A stretch of DNA of 64,000 nt from Thiotrichaceae bacterium UBA4486 (GTDB taxonomy: Bacteria; Pseudomonadota; Gammaproteobacteria; Eutrophobiales; Eutrophobiaceae), in NCBI GenBank assembly GCA_002389045.1, contig DGNS01000005.1, positions 400,924-464,923 on the forward strand. Direction: 5' to 3'. Under the pieces are notes generated by a model. That model was not told the DNA's origin, did not search any database, and saw only the letters and a program-made list of their open reading frames with translations. Below are positions 26,907-37,515 of this stretch, piece by piece (positions within the stretch are counted from its first letter, which is position 1; every line of letters begins with the position of its first letter). Both the position numbers and the translations under genes were made by a program.

Positions 26907-27510
26907 CGTCGACAGCCTCCAGTCGTTTTCTGACCGGCCCGAAACTCAGGCGATGGATGCGGCACACTCCCAGGGTCTGCAATGCCTCCAGGTGCTCGGG
27001 AGTAGGATAACCCTTGTGGCGGGCAAAACCGTAGCCCGGATAGTCGAGATCCAGTGCGGTCATCTCATTGTCCCGGGCCACCTTGGCGATGATCGAGGCG
27101 GCGCTGATGGCAGCCACCTTGCTATCTCCCTTGATGATGGCGTGCGCGGTCATGGCCAGGCGAGGAACCCGGTTGCCATCCACCAGCACGGTATCGGGCC
27201 GTACTGTCAGCGAGTCTACCGCGCGCTGCATTGCCAACAGGCTGGCCTGGAGGATATTGATAGTGTCGATTTCACTGCACTCGGCCCGACCCAGAGACCA
27301 GGCCAGGCAACGTTCCCTGATTTCGGCCGCCAGTGCCGTGCGCCTTGCTTCGGATAAGGTCTTCGAATCGGCAAGACCTTCGATGAGTTTATCCGGATCG
27401 AGAATGACGGCGGCGGCGATCACGGGTCCGGCCAGGGGTCCCCGGCCCACTTCATCGACACCGGCCACCCGGCCCTTCGCGATCAAATCCAGTTCGATCT
27501 GCGATCTCAT
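26896..27510 (-). CDS. rnhB: Ribonuclease HII
   Basis: A 204-residue endonuclease that nicks RNA-DNA hybrids and single ribonucleotides in DNA. The family motif is intact: [22 protein letters not shown] with catalytic DE (residues about 18-19), then [20 protein letters not shown] with another acidic residue, and [17 protein letters not shown]. It overlaps lpxB by four bases (ATGA) and dnaE by eleven. Packing between lpxB and dnaE is standard for gammaproteobacteria. Confidence 0.96.
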   Translation of the reverse strand: MRSQIELDLIAKGRVAGVDEVGRGPLAGPVIAAAVILDPDKLIEGLADSKTLSEARRTALAAEIRERCLAWSLGRAECSEIDTINILQASLLAMQRAVDSLTVRPDTVLVDGNRVPRLAMTAHAIIKGDSKVAAISAASIIAKVARDNEMTALDLDYPGYGFARHKGYPTPEHLEALQTLGVCRIHRLSFGPVRKRLEAVDVAG

Positions 27511-28646
27511 GAATTCCGGGTCAAGGCGATGACGCCCTGTGCAATTTGCCGGTTATCCGGTTGCAGAAGCTGCTGATGCATTTCCCGGAAATGATCGAGC
27601 AGTTCATCCCGGGCCTGATCGTCAGCCAGCCAGGTCAACACGGATTTGGCCAGACGCTCAGCCGTGCAGTCGCCGAGCAAATGCTCGGGCACTCGTTGCG
27701 CTCCGGCCAGCAGGTTTGGCAGCGATACATAGGGGACTTTCACCAACCAGCGGGCGATCCAGCCGGTCAGCCAGTGTACCCGGTAACCTACCACCATGGG
27801 ACGTTTCACCAGCATCGCCTCAAGTGTGGCGGTACCGGAAGCCACCAGCACCACATCGGCGGCGGCCATGACCGTACGGGTGCGGTTCTGAAATGTACTG
27901 ACCTCGAGATCCGGGGCCATACGATTACGGATCTGTTCGAACAACTCCCTGGTTTGACTGCTGATAAAGCCGGCGACAAAGCAGATTCCGGGTTTGTGCC
28001 GTTGGATGATTTGACAGGCCTCAATAAAGGCGGGAGCGATCCGATTGATCTCACCCAGCCGGCTGCCGGGCAGAATGGCAATACAGGCGGTATCGATGTC
28101 CAGTCCGAGTGCGTCGCGCGCCTCTCCGGCATCACTTGTCAAGGGTATGGACCGCGCAAGGGGATGACCGCTACACAGCGCCGGTATGTTATGTTCGCGG
28201 TAATACTGCATTTCAAACGGGAACAGTGTCAGCATCAGGTCAACCGAGCGGGCAATGTCCCGCAGACGTCCACGGCGCCAGGCCCAGACCGACGGACTCA
28301 CATAGTGCACGGTTTTGATACCCTGATTACGTAAATAGCGTTCCAGCGGCAGATTGAAATCCGGGGCATCGATACCGATGAACACATCAGGCCGATGCTC
28401 GGTGAAATACTGCTTCAATGCGCGCCGTATACCCAGTAATTCCGGCAATCGCTTCACTACCTCGACAATCCCCATCACCGACAGACGATCCATGGGAAAC
28501 AGCGACCGGCATCCCTGTGCCTGCAGGTCAGCACCACCGATACCCACCAGTTCAACATCCGGTTGCAATGCCTTGATGGATTGCACCAGGTCAGCGCCAA
28601 GATGATCTCCGGATGGTTCGCCTGCAACTATACCTATCTTGAGCAT
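27507..28646 (-). CDS. lpxB: Lipid-A-disaccharide synthase
   Basis: A 379-residue inner-membrane-associated glycosyltransferase (GT19) that joins UDP-2,3-diacylglucosamine and lipid X into the lipid A disaccharide. Clear landmarks: [21 protein letters not shown] at the start, [65 protein letters not shown], and [21 protein letters not shown] in the nucleotide-sugar-binding half. It follows lpxA by 18 bp. Confidence 0.97.
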   Translation of the reverse strand: MLKIGIVAGEPSGDHLGADLVQSIKALQPDVELVGIGGADLQAQGCRSLFPMDRLSVMGIVEVVKRLPELLGIRRALKQYFTEHRPDVFIGIDAPDFNLPLERYLRNQGIKTVHYVSPSVWAWRRGRLRDIARSVDLMLTLFPFEMQYYREHNIPALCSGHPLARSIPLTSDAGEARDALGLDIDTACIAILPGSRLGEINRIAPAFIEACQIIQRHKPGICFVAGFISSQTRELFEQIRNRMAPDLEVSTFQNRTRTVMAAADVVLVASGTATLEAMLVKRPMVVGYRVHWLTGWIARWLVKVPYVSLPNLLAGAQRVPEHLLGDCTAERLAKSVLTWLADDQARDELLDHFREMHQQLLQPDNRQIAQGVIALTRNS

Positions 28647-28664
28647 GTAAAACCGTCGTGACTG

Positions 28665-29438
28665 TTAGCGGACGATACCCCGGCGAGAATCCCTGATAAA
28701 TTCCACAAAGGGGCCGACCACAGCATTATCCGCGGCCATGAGCGTAAGCTGTTCAATGGCCTGTGACAGTGTGTTGCCTTCACGGTAAAGCACCTTGTAG
28801 GCCTTGCGCAGTGCGTTGATATCATCGCTCGAAAACCCGTGCCGTTTCAGTCCTTCGCGATTCAGGCCCGTAGGCTTCGCGGTATTGCCGCTGACCATCA
28901 GGTACGGCGGCACGTCCTTGACGATAGCCGAGGCGACGGCCGAAAAGCTGTAACTGCCGACACGACAGAACTGGTGTACCCCGGTAAAGCCGGCGAGTAT
29001 CGCATGATCATCAATGGTCACATGGCCGGCCAGGGAGGCATTGTTGGCAAAAATCGTATGGCTGCCGACAATACAGTCATGGGCGATATGTACATAGGCC
29101 ATAATCCAGTTGTCATTACCAACCCGGGTTATACCGCCACCGAGTTCGGTGCCACGGTTGATCGTACAGTATTCACGCAATGTATTGGCATCACCTATCT
29201 CCAGCATGGAATGGCTGTCGTTATCGTATTTCTTGTCCTGGGGATCCTCCCCGATGCTGCAGAACGGATAGATATGATTGTCGCGACCGATGCGCGTGGG
29301 CCCCTTGATGACAACATGGGAATCAATGACGGTGCCTGAACCGATAACAACATCCGGACCGATAACACTGTATGGCCCGATTTCAACATCACCGGTGATC
29401 TCCGCACCAGGATCGATAATGGCCGTAGCGTGTATCAA
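28665..29438 (-). CDS. lpxA: UDP-GlcNAc O-acyltransferase
   Basis: A 257-residue acyltransferase that begins lipid A synthesis by moving a hydroxyacyl chain from acyl carrier protein to UDP-GlcNAc. The left-handed beta helix shows as hexapeptide repeats from residue 1 (IHATAIIDPGAEITGDVEIG); the catalytic histidine lies in YVHIAHDCIVG, and the C-terminal helical domain (GLNREGLKRHGFSSDDINALRKAYKVL) is complete. The start is TTG, overlapping the fabZ stop (TTGA), so translation is probably coupled to fabZ. Confidence 0.96.
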   Translation of the reverse strand: MIHATAIIDPGAEITGDVEIGPYSVIGPDVVIGSGTVIDSHVVIKGPTRIGRDNHIYPFCSIGEDPQDKKYDNDSHSMLEIGDANTLREYCTINRGTELGGGITRVGNDNWIMAYVHIAHDCIVGSHTIFANNASLAGHVTIDDHAILAGFTGVHQFCRVGSYSFSAVASAIVKDVPPYLMVSGNTAKPTGLNREGLKRHGFSSDDINALRKAYKVLYREGNTLSQAIEQLTLMAADNAVVGPFVEFIRDSRRGIVR

Positions 29439-29884
29439 GCTTTCGGGGCCGTAATCGTCGTCAGCAACTCGGCACTGGAAACAGTCTTGCCATCCACTGA
29501 CGAAGTCGCATGAAATTTCCAGATATTTCTGCGTTCCTTCTCGAAGTGAACTTCTATACGTAACTGATCACCCGGAACCACGGGTTTTTTGAAACGCACA
29601 TTATCCACTCCCACCAGATAATAAAGCGCATCTTCCGAGGGCTTATCCACCATGGATACCTCACCCAGAAGGGCGGCGGCCTGGGCCATGGACTCGATGA
29701 TAAGCACACCCGGCATAATGGCATTTTCCGGGAAATGCCCGAGAAAAAACGGTTCGTTGATCGTCACATTCTTGATAGCGATGAGATGATCCCTGACTTC
29801 GTACTCAAGCACCCGGTCCACGAGCAGAAACGGATACCTGTGTGGAAGGTGATTCTTGATTTGTTCGCAGTTGAGTCTTTTCAT
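29435..29884 (-). CDS. fabZ: 3-hydroxyacyl-ACP dehydratase
   Basis: A 149-residue hot-dog-fold dehydratase of the fatty acid elongation cycle. Seen: LPHRYPFLLVDRVL at the N-terminus, then GHFPENAIMPGVLIIESMAQAAALLG with the catalytic histidine and glutamate, and the C-terminal strands VVPGDQLRIEVHFEKER. Its substrate pool is shared with LpxA and LpxD. A 200-bp gap separates it from lpxD upstream, which in many relatives is much shorter. Confidence 0.97.
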   Translation of the reverse strand: MKRLNCEQIKNHLPHRYPFLLVDRVLEYEVRDHLIAIKNVTINEPFFLGHFPENAIMPGVLIIESMAQAAALLGEVSMVDKPSEDALYYLVGVDNVRFKKPVVPGDQLRIEVHFEKERRNIWKFHATSSVDGKTVSSAELLTTITAPKA

Positions 29885-30084
29885 TAGTCATTAAGCTCCC
29901 GGCCTGAAAACCAGAACAAGCCCCGGTTGTTGTCAATTATCAGGGGAGTGGTAACCGCCTACGGTCCGGTTGCCTTCCGTCATTCATGTTCTGTTTGATG
30001 TTATTAAAGGATACCCGTATCGTTCACGGGTTACCTGAAAAACCGCGGTATAGAAAAAATATATCCGGCAAGAGCAAGACCGGA

Positions 30085-31104
30085 CTATTCCTGCAACTTC
30101 TTTTCGACTTCCGCCAGTCGCCGGTAAAGATCCTCAAGATGCTGGAAACGTGCAACATTCTTGCGCCATTTCAAATTTTCCAGTAACGGTATTCCTGATG
30201 AATAAACACCCGGTCTGGTTACTGACTTCGTGACCATGGAAAACCCGGTAATGATGACATCATCACAGATATTCAGATGACCACCCAGTCCTGCAGCACC
30301 GCCTATCATGCAGCGGCGGCCGATGCTCGTGCTGCCTGATATGCCCACGCAACCGGCAATGGCAGTATCTTCACCGATGTTCACGTTGTGGCCCACCTGC
30401 ACCAGGTTATCAATCCTGACACCCGCTCCGATGAAAGTGTCCTCGATTGCTCCCCGGTCGACAGTGCTGTTCGAGCCAATCTGCACATTATCGCTGATTA
30501 TCACGCTGCCAACCTGGGGTATATTGACCCAGCGCCCGGCATCGTTGGCCATACCAAATCCGTCCGAACCTATGACCACGCCAGGATGCAGTATCACCTT
30601 GTTACCGACAATGACATCATGACACAAAACCACATTGGGATGGAGATAACAATCATGCCCCACGTGAACATGTTCGCCAAGCACGGTACCCGCGCCTATG
30701 TAAGTATTCTCACCAACGACACAGCGGGGGCCTATGACAACATTATCACTGATACAGGCTGATGCGGAAATATCCGCCGACTCGTCAATACAGGCGCTGG
30801 CAGCCACTCCGGGAGATGCCGTTTCCGGGCCCGGATATAACAGGCCGGCAATATGAGCATAGCCCAGGTAGGGATTCTCCATAACCAGGGCATTAACCGG
30901 GCATAACGACAGTTCTTCCGTAGCGAGAATCACCGCCGAGGCCCTGGTCTGCTTCAGGTATTTTCGATATCGGGTATTGGACAGAAAAGAGATATCACCC
31001 GGCCCGGCTGCGGCCAGAGTAGCAACGCGTTCTATGCGGCAATCGGCATCGCCATGTAATTCGGCACTGACGCGCTCAGCCAGTTCGCCCAGTGTCCAGA
31101 CCAC
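30085..31104 (-). CDS. lpxD: UDP-3-O-acylglucosamine N-acyltransferase
   Basis: A 339-residue enzyme for the third step of lipid A synthesis, N-acylating UDP-3-O-acylglucosamine. An N-terminal uridine-binding domain (LGELAERVSAELHGD, ISFLSNTRYRKYLKQT, NPYLGYAHI) leads into hexapeptide repeats; the catalytic histidine lies in NLVQVGHNVNIGEDT. The C-terminal helix (WRKNVARFQHLEDLYRRLAEVEKKLQE) is typical. GTG start; an ATG five bases upstream is out of frame. It lies 13 bp after skp. Confidence 0.95.
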   Translation of the reverse strand: MVWTLGELAERVSAELHGDADCRIERVATLAAAGPGDISFLSNTRYRKYLKQTRASAVILATEELSLCPVNALVMENPYLGYAHIAGLLYPGPETASPGVAASACIDESADISASACISDNVVIGPRCVVGENTYIGAGTVLGEHVHVGHDCYLHPNVVLCHDVIVGNKVILHPGVVIGSDGFGMANDAGRWVNIPQVGSVIISDNVQIGSNSTVDRGAIEDTFIGAGVRIDNLVQVGHNVNIGEDTAIAGCVGISGSTSIGRRCMIGGAAGLGGHLNICDDVIITGFSMVTKSVTRPGVYSSGIPLLENLKWRKNVARFQHLEDLYRRLAEVEKKLQE

Positions 31105-31117
31105 GGCATAAACCCGC

Positions 31118-31648
31118 TCAGCTACCGCCGCCGGAGTGTTTCGCTTTCAGCTTTTCAATAATGAGATTGCTCATATCGGCTTTGGGACTGGCAAAGATCA
31201 CGCCTTCGCCGAGGACAATATCGTAACCGTTCTCCTCGGCCACCTTCTGAATAGCCTCGACAATATCCTTCTGGATTTTGCCGAATTCCTCGTTGCGTCT
31301 GAAATTCAGATCCTCCCTGAATTCATCCTGACTGCGCTTCAGATCCCGTTTCATACTGATAATCTCACGCTCCAGGTTACGGCGCTCACTTTCACTCATG
31401 ATCGCGCCATCTTTGGTGAGACGATCCTCCATTTCCTTGACTTTCTTCTGCTGTGCGACCAGTTGACGATCACGAGGTGCAAATTCCTTTTCAATTTTCT
31501 GCTTCGCGGCATCGGCCTGGGGTGACTGCTCGAGTACGCGCAATGCGTTCACGGCGCCGATCTTGATATCCTGAGCGCCGGCCACTGCCGGAATCAGGCT
31601 CAGGGAAAGAAAACATGAGGTAAATACTATACGAACTAATCTAGTCAC
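31118..31648 (-). CDS. skp: Periplasmic chaperone OmpH/Skp
   Basis: A 176-residue periplasmic holdase that keeps unfolded outer-membrane proteins soluble before delivery to BamA. It has a signal peptide (FTSCFLSLSLIPAVAGAQ) and then a strongly basic and acidic coiled-coil body (about 55-130, KKVKEMEDRLTKDGAIMSES and ERRNLEREIISMKRDLKRS), as in the tentacles of the trimer. The C-terminal SGGGS is a short tail. Placement between bamA and lpxD is standard. Confidence 0.92.
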   Translation of the reverse strand: MTRLVRIVFTSCFLSLSLIPAVAGAQDIKIGAVNALRVLEQSPQADAAKQKIEKEFAPRDRQLVAQQKKVKEMEDRLTKDGAIMSESERRNLEREIISMKRDLKRSQDEFREDLNFRRNEEFGKIQKDIVEAIQKVAEENGYDIVLGEGVIFASPKADMSNLIIEKLKAKHSGGGS

Positions 31649-31817
31649 TGCTCTGCTCCAGACATTTGAATATTTGTAACCCTGAAATAAAGGGGCTTCA
31701 CTGAAAATAATTGTACGGTTATTGTAAGGTATCCTCGGATCATTAGAAATGCCCGCAGTCCGTATTGAGGATCCGGTCTGTTTTGTTTTGATTCATGCTG
31801 CCATAACCGATAACAGC

Positions 31818-34121
31818 CTAGAAATTGGTGCCAAAAGTGAACTGAAAGGGTTGCGTCTCGTCCCCATCCTTGTCACCAATGGGTGCGGCAACACTGGCGC
31901 TCAGCAGTCCGAACGGGGATACCCAGATGCCGGCAATACCGGCAGAATATCGCAACTCACCGACATCAAAGTCTTCATCGACTCCGTAGACATTACCGGC
32001 GTCGAAAAAGCCGGAAATCCTGAATGATTTCAGGTCCCTGAGAAACGGCACCGGCAGGATCACCTCGGCGCCGGCAATCAGCCTGAGATTACCGCCCAGC
32101 GGCCTGCCGGTGGAATCCTTGGGACCCAGGGTATTTTCCTCGTAGCCGCGCACGGATTTCGGACCGCCGGCATAGAAGTTTTCGAAAAAGGGAAATTCCT
32201 CGGTATCACCATAACTGTCTCCATAACCGATATCTCCCTTGAAGGAGAACACGTAATCCTCGATGAGTTCATAGAATATCTGCGTGCGGTAGGACAACTT
32301 GTAAAACTCCAGGGAATCACCGGGCCCCGGTACCGCCACCTGGGCCGAAAACCGGTGCAACATACCATCATCAGAGAAGAATGCGCTGTTTCTCGTGTCG
32401 TAGGTGAAACTGCTGTTGAGCCTGAGAATATCAAACCGGTCACCGTTCAGATTGATAAAATCGATTACTTCCCGGGCAATAATGCTATCGGTATCAATTT
32501 CGGTGTTCTCATAGTTCAGGCTGAGAAAGAATGAATTGAATTCAGACACGGGAATACCGAAATCCACGCCACCGCCCCAGACCGTGGAATCGAAGCGGGT
32601 CACATTGGCATTACTGGCATCCCGCTGCTGGAATGTGGCATTGAAGCCGCGGCTGATGCCGTCGATGGTGTAGTACGGGTTGCGATAACCCAGCGTGAAC
32701 TGGCGGTTGACTTCGCTGTTATTGAAGGCAAAGGCAATGGACTTGCCGCTGCCGAGAAAGTTATCCTGGGTCACACTGGTCTGGAAAATAAATCCCTGGC
32801 TCTGGGAGAAACCCAGGCCGGCCAGGAACTGGCCGGAGGGATTTTCAACCACCGAATAATTCACATCCACCTGGTCGCTCTCTCCCGGCACCGCCGGGGT
32901 TTCGACATTGACTTCCTGGAAATAACCGAGCCGTTGCAGTCGAATCCGGCCGCGTTGCACCTTGGTGGTGGATATCCAGGCCCCTTCCAGTTGCCGCATT
33001 TCGCGGCGCAGGACCTCGTCCCGGGTTTTGACATTGCCACTGAAATTAATACGCCGTACATAAACCCGCTTGCCCGGATCGATGAAGAAAGTCACTGCAA
33101 CCGTCTTGTTTTCCCGGTCGATATCGGGAATCGCGTTGACGTTGGCAAACGCATAACCTTCGTTACCGATGATATCGGTCAGGTTGGTCGTGGTTTCGGT
33201 AACCGCCTTGCGGGAAAACAGGTCACCCCTGGTAATGCGTACCTGTTTGAACAGATCTTCCTCCGGGATGATCAGATCACCGGCCAGTTCTACCCTGGAA
33301 ACGGTAAACGGTTCACCCTCGGTGACGTTTACGGTGATATAAATGTCTTTCTTGTCGGGAGTGATGGAAACCTGGGTGGAGTCGATATTGAAATTAACAT
33401 AACCGTTATCGAGGTAAAACGAACGCAGTGATTCAAGATCGGCGGAGAGTTTCTGCTTGGAATACTGGTCCACCTTGGTGAAAAATGAAAACAGGGTCGG
33501 CGTGCTCAGCTTGAACTGCTTCAGCAGGTCGTCCTCGTCAAAGGACTCGTTACCGACAATGTTGATCTGACGGATCTTGGCCGGCAATCCCTCGGATATA
33601 TCAATGACGACATCGACACGGTTGTTTTCCAGTTCCGTCACTGTGGACTTGATACGCACCGCGTATTTACCGAGTGAGAAATACTGGCGCCGCAATTCGC
33701 GTTCAAGACCGTCAAGCTGTGACTTGTCAAATACCCGGCCCTCGGCAAAACCGATCTGGCGCAAACTGTCAATCAGGTCATCACTCTTGATGTCCTCATT
33801 ACCGTTCAGGGTAATACTGGCAATGGACGGACGTTCCTTGACGATCACGACCAGGACATTGCCGTCCCGTTTCAACCGCACGTCATCGAACAGACCGGTC
33901 TTGAAGAGCACACGCGCCACTTCACCGGAACGCTGGTCGTTGAATTCATCGCCCACTTTCATGGGCAGATAATTGAATACCGTGCCCGGCGTCAGCCGCT
34001 GCAACCCTTCGACCCTGATATCCTCAATGATGAAATCCTCGGCCGCCTGTGCCGGCAAAACGAGAATCAGATACGCAAAAAGAATATAAAGTGCTTTCTT
34101 TGAAAAAGACCCTATCAGCAT
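31818..34121 (-). CDS. bamA: Outer-membrane protein assembly factor BamA
   Basis: A 767-residue Omp85 protein, the core of the beta-barrel assembly machine. Signal peptide (1-27, ending PAQA-A), five POTRA domains (about 28-425; the first begins DFIIEDIRVEGLQRLTPGTV) and a C-terminal 16-strand barrel with the conserved YFAGGPKSVRGYEENTLGPKD-type loop (written as FYAGGPKSVRGYEENTLGPK) and final aromatic residue (FTFGTNF), the outer-membrane targeting signature. It is somewhat shorter than the E. coli protein. skp lies 169 bp downstream. Confidence 0.97.
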   Translation of the reverse strand: MLIGSFSKKALYILFAYLILVLPAQAAEDFIIEDIRVEGLQRLTPGTVFNYLPMKVGDEFNDQRSGEVARVLFKTGLFDDVRLKRDGNVLVVIVKERPSIASITLNGNEDIKSDDLIDSLRQIGFAEGRVFDKSQLDGLERELRRQYFSLGKYAVRIKSTVTELENNRVDVVIDISEGLPAKIRQINIVGNESFDEDDLLKQFKLSTPTLFSFFTKVDQYSKQKLSADLESLRSFYLDNGYVNFNIDSTQVSITPDKKDIYITVNVTEGEPFTVSRVELAGDLIIPEEDLFKQVRITRGDLFSRKAVTETTTNLTDIIGNEGYAFANVNAIPDIDRENKTVAVTFFIDPGKRVYVRRINFSGNVKTRDEVLRREMRQLEGAWISTTKVQRGRIRLQRLGYFQEVNVETPAVPGESDQVDVNYSVVENPSGQFLAGLGFSQSQGFIFQTSVTQDNFLGSGKSIAFAFNNSEVNRQFTLGYRNPYYTIDGISRGFNATFQQRDASNANVTRFDSTVWGGGVDFGIPVSEFNSFFLSLNYENTEIDTDSIIAREVIDFINLNGDRFDILRLNSSFTYDTRNSAFFSDDGMLHRFSAQVAVPGPGDSLEFYKLSYRTQIFYELIEDYVFSFKGDIGYGDSYGDTEEFPFFENFYAGGPKSVRGYEENTLGPKDSTGRPLGGNLRLIAGAEVILPVPFLRDLKSFRISGFFDAGNVYGVDEDFDVGELRYSAGIAGIWVSPFGLLSASVAAPIGDKDGDETQPFQFTFGTNF

Positions 34122-34145
34122 GAAATTTATATATTTTTATTGTGA

Positions 34146-35513
34146 TTAACCAATCAGGCGAACGATGTCGTTATAGAACACGAGCGTCATTAACCCCAGC
34201 AAAACGGCAAGGCCCACCTGCTGTCCCACGATCTGAATCGATTCAGAAACAGGGCTGCCTTTTACAAACTCTATAAGGTAATACATTAAGTGTCCGCCAT
34301 CCAGTAGTGGAACAGGAAAAAGATTTAATAATCCAAGACTAACGCTGACAATGGCCAGAAAACTGATATACGCCGCCAAACCCGCCGCGGCCGTATAACC
34401 GGCGTACTGGGCAATACTGATAGGCCCGCTGAGATTTTTCACAGAGGCCTGACCGGTAAGCATCTTGCCGAGCACGCGCAGGGACATAACCGATACATCC
34501 CGGGTTTTCTCCATCGCCAATACGATCGATGCCAACGGCCCGAAGGATTCCGTGGCCAGTAACGAGGGGTCCGGCGCTTCCGGCATTTTCACACCGACAC
34601 CGACACGGCCGATGGTTTTGCCATTATCCACGTGTGGACGCGGCGTGATATTCAGGCTCTGCTCCCGGCCTGCCCGTTCAATCAGCAATACAATAGGCTG
34701 TCCGGGACGTTCACGAACGTACTCAACCCAGTCCATCCACTGCCGCATGTCGAGGCCATCAGCAGTGAGAATTTTATCCCCCGGCTGCAGACCCGCCACG
34801 GCCGCGGCGCTGTCTTCGACGACATCTCCCACTACCGAATAGACCGGCGTTTGCCGGGGATCAATGCCCAGTTGCGCCAGTAATTTCCCACCGGCGATGT
34901 CGTCGATGGAGATGCCGGAAATATCCAGTGTCACGGTTTCCTCGTTATAATCACCCTGGCTGACCAGGAATTCGAGATGGCCACCTTCGATGACCCGGGC
35001 AACGCTCTTGTCCATGACACTGGCCCAGGTCCGCACCGGCTCGTCGTTAACCGCAAGGATCTCATGTCCGCTGCGCAAACCCGCGGCGGCGGCGGGAGTA
35101 TTTTCCTGCACGGCTTCGACGATGGGCTTGTAACCGGTAACACCGATAACGAACACCAGCCAGTAGGCAAAAATGGCAAAAATGAAATTGAACAGGGGAC
35201 CGGCCAGAACGATGAGAAAACGCTGGCCCAGGGGCTTGTTATTGAAGGCACGGTGCGTTTCATTCGCCGGCACCACACCTTCGCGCTCGTCCAGCATCTT
35301 GACGTAACCACCGAGTGGAATGGCGGCGATGGTGAACTCGCTGTTGTCGGGGCCGAAGCGACGCGTGTACAGCGCGCGGCCGAAACCGACCGAGAAACGC
35401 AGGATTTTCACATCGAATCGCCGCGCCACCCAGTAATGACCGAATTCATGGAACGTTACCAGGATCCCCAGAGCGAAGGCAAAAGCGACGATGTATTGCA
35501 GTATTTCCATCAT
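34146..35513 (-). CDS. rseP: Site-2 membrane protease RseP
   Basis: A 455-residue inner-membrane zinc protease that cuts anti-sigma factors and leftover signal peptides. The active-site HEFGH (residues 22-26) lies in the first helix; two PDZ domains (about 125-200 and 215-300, each with the GLRSGHEIL or GLQPGDKIL pattern) follow, then the LDG motif ([14 protein letters not shown]) of the third helix. The ATG overlaps the dxr stop by four bases. Confidence 0.96.
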   Translation of the reverse strand: MMEILQYIVAFAFALGILVTFHEFGHYWVARRFDVKILRFSVGFGRALYTRRFGPDNSEFTIAAIPLGGYVKMLDEREGVVPANETHRAFNNKPLGQRFLIVLAGPLFNFIFAIFAYWLVFVIGVTGYKPIVEAVQENTPAAAAGLRSGHEILAVNDEPVRTWASVMDKSVARVIEGGHLEFLVSQGDYNEETVTLDISGISIDDIAGGKLLAQLGIDPRQTPVYSVVGDVVEDSAAAVAGLQPGDKILTADGLDMRQWMDWVEYVRERPGQPIVLLIERAGREQSLNITPRPHVDNGKTIGRVGVGVKMPEAPDPSLLATESFGPLASIVLAMEKTRDVSVMSLRVLGKMLTGQASVKNLSGPISIAQYAGYTAAAGLAAYISFLAIVSVSLGLLNLFPVPLLDGGHLMYYLIEFVKGSPVSESIQIVGQQVGLAVLLGLMTLVFYNDIVRLIG

Positions 35514-36691
35514 GCCGCGATCTCCCGGACCCGTGATTCGGCAAAGCGGCGCGCTTCTTCATCGGCGCCGAGCACATTGTCCAGGCTGTCCGCGGGGCAG
35601 CCGGGAACGTTCTCCAGCGCCGCGGCCACCGTACGGGCGATATCGGTAAAGCGGATACGGCCAGCCAGGAAACTGGCGACGGCCACTTCGTTGGCGGCGT
35701 TCAGCACCGCCGTACTGGTGTTGCCGGCCGCCATGGCCCCGGCCGCCAGCGCCAGGCAGGGGAAACGTTCCAGATCCGGCGGTTCGAAGTCGAGCCGGGC
35801 AATATCGAAAATATCCAGGGGTTTGACCCCCGCATCCATGCGCTCCGGCCACGCCATGGCATGGGCGATCGGCGTTCTCATGTCCGGATTCCCCAATTGC
35901 GCCAACACTGAACCGTCCACATATTGCACCATCGAATGAATCACGCTCTGCGGATGTATGACCACCTGGATAAAATCCGGTTCGGTATTGAACAGCCAGC
36001 AGGCCTCAATGACCTCGAGTCCCTTGTTCATCATGGTGGCCGAATCCACCGAGATCTTGCGGCCCATGTCCCAGTTCGGGTGCGCGCAGGCCTGCTCCGG
36101 CGTCACTTTCTCCAGTTGATCCAGTGGCAGGGTCCGGAACGGGCCGCCCGAGGCGGTGAGTAATATACGGCTGACGCCGGTAGCTGCCAGGCCGTTGTAA
36201 TAATTCACCGGCATGCACTGGAAAATGGCGTTGTGTTCACTGTCTATGGGCAATAATTCGGCGCCGGCATCATGAATGGCGTCCTTGAACAGTTGGCCCG
36301 ACATCACCAGCGCTTCCTTGTTGGCCAGTAATACCCGTTTACCGGCGCGGGCCGCGGCCAGTGTCGGTAACAATCCGGCCGCACCCACGATAGCGGCCAT
36401 CACCTGGTCCACCCCGTCCATTGCCGCCACGGTTGCCAGGGCTTCGCGCCCGGCCAGCACCTTCACCCCGGGGGCGGTTTTCTGTAATACCTGCTCGAGC
36501 CTGCCGGCGGCCACGGGATCCACCATTACGGCACAATCCGGGCGGTGTTGTTGACATTGCCTGGCCATAATCTCGACGTTGTTATTGGCGGCCAGGGCAA
36601 CGACGCGGTAGCGATCGGGATGACGTTCGATCACATCCAGGGTACTGACACCGATACTACCGGTGGAACCCAGTATTGAGAGACCTTTCAT
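35510..36691 (-). CDS. dxr: 1-deoxy-D-xylulose 5-phosphate reductoisomerase
   Basis: A 393-residue enzyme of the MEP isoprenoid pathway, using NADPH and a divalent metal. Seen: [21 protein letters not shown] at the N-terminus, [27 protein letters not shown] with metal-binding acidic residues, [37 protein letters not shown] and the substrate segment [23 protein letters not shown]. It shares one base with the cdsA stop (TGATG). Its product feeds UppS further upstream in the operon. Confidence 0.97.
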   Translation of the reverse strand: MKGLSILGSTGSIGVSTLDVIERHPDRYRVVALAANNNVEIMARQCQQHRPDCAVMVDPVAAGRLEQVLQKTAPGVKVLAGREALATVAAMDGVDQVMAAIVGAAGLLPTLAAARAGKRVLLANKEALVMSGQLFKDAIHDAGAELLPIDSEHNAIFQCMPVNYYNGLAATGVSRILLTASGGPFRTLPLDQLEKVTPEQACAHPNWDMGRKISVDSATMMNKGLEVIEACWLFNTEPDFIQVVIHPQSVIHSMVQYVDGSVLAQLGNPDMRTPIAHAMAWPERMDAGVKPLDIFDIARLDFEPPDLERFPCLALAAGAMAAGNTSTAVLNAANEVAVASFLAGRIRFTDIARTVAAALENVPGCPADSLDNVLGADEEARRFAESRVREIAA

Positions 36692-37515
36692 CAGACCTTA
36701 CCCATGAGAACCAGACCGATCAGAAACGCCGGCGCGGCGGCGGTGAGGCTGTCAATTCTGTCCAGTACACCACCATGACCGGGCAACAGGCTGCCACTGT
36801 CCTTGATCTGTACCGTGCGTTTGACAAGACTTTCGAACAGATCGCCGAGCACCGAGCAACCGGCTGTCACTACACACACACTCATAAACATGATCCTGTC
36901 TTCATAAATTTCCAGCAGCCACGGCGTACTCGCCAGCGCCAGTATCACTACCACAAGAAGACTGACGATAACACCCTCCCAGCTTTTGCCGGGACTGACC
37001 CGCCGCGCCAGCCGCCGCTGCCCCCAGCGTTTACCGGAGAAATAGGCGGCGCTGTCGGCCACCCAAATCATCACCAGCAGAAACAGAACGCGGGTTATGC
37101 CGCCGTCATCGGCGCCACGCAGCACCACCAGGCTCCACCACGCCGGCACCAGCACCAGGATGCCGATTATAAGGCGTATGGCCCTGACAAGCTTCAATTC
37201 CATGGTCGTGGCTTCGTAGAGAAGCACCAGCAACAAGCCGACACTCCACCATACCACGGCGATATAGAGTATGAATCCCGCCGCCTCCTGCAATTCCAGC
37301 AGGTAGACCAGTAAAAGCGACACCAGCACCGTGACCATATAAATACCGCGTGCCGCGGGTTGTTGCAGGCCGGACAAACCGGCCCATTCCCAGGCGGCCG
37401 GCGCCACCACCGCGGCAATCAGCAATGCAAACCATGGCGGTGGCAGCAAGACGGTGGCCACGATGACCAGCGGTATCAGCACCAGGGCTGTGAGCACCCG
37501 CTGTTTAAGTGCCAT
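36691..37515 (-). CDS. cdsA: Phosphatidate cytidylyltransferase
   Basis: A 274-residue multi-pass inner-membrane enzyme making CDP-diacylglycerol, the precursor of all phospholipids. The start is set at the ATG at 37515, which overlaps the uppS stop by 11 bp and begins with [20 protein letters not shown]; the longer open frame upstream only reads uppS in another frame. Eight or so hydrophobic helices are visible, and the C-terminal signature [13 protein letters not shown] then [26 protein letters not shown] is diagnostic. Confidence 0.95.
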   Translation of the reverse strand: MALKQRVLTALVLIPLVIVATVLLPPPWFALLIAAVVAPAAWEWAGLSGLQQPAARGIYMVTVLVSLLLVYLLELQEAAGFILYIAVVWWSVGLLLVLLYEATTMELKLVRAIRLIIGILVLVPAWWSLVVLRGADDGGITRVLFLLVMIWVADSAAYFSGKRWGQRRLARRVSPGKSWEGVIVSLLVVVILALASTPWLLEIYEDRIMFMSVCVVTAGCSVLGDLFESLVKRTVQIKDSGSLLPGHGGVLDRIDSLTAAAPAFLIGLVLMGKV

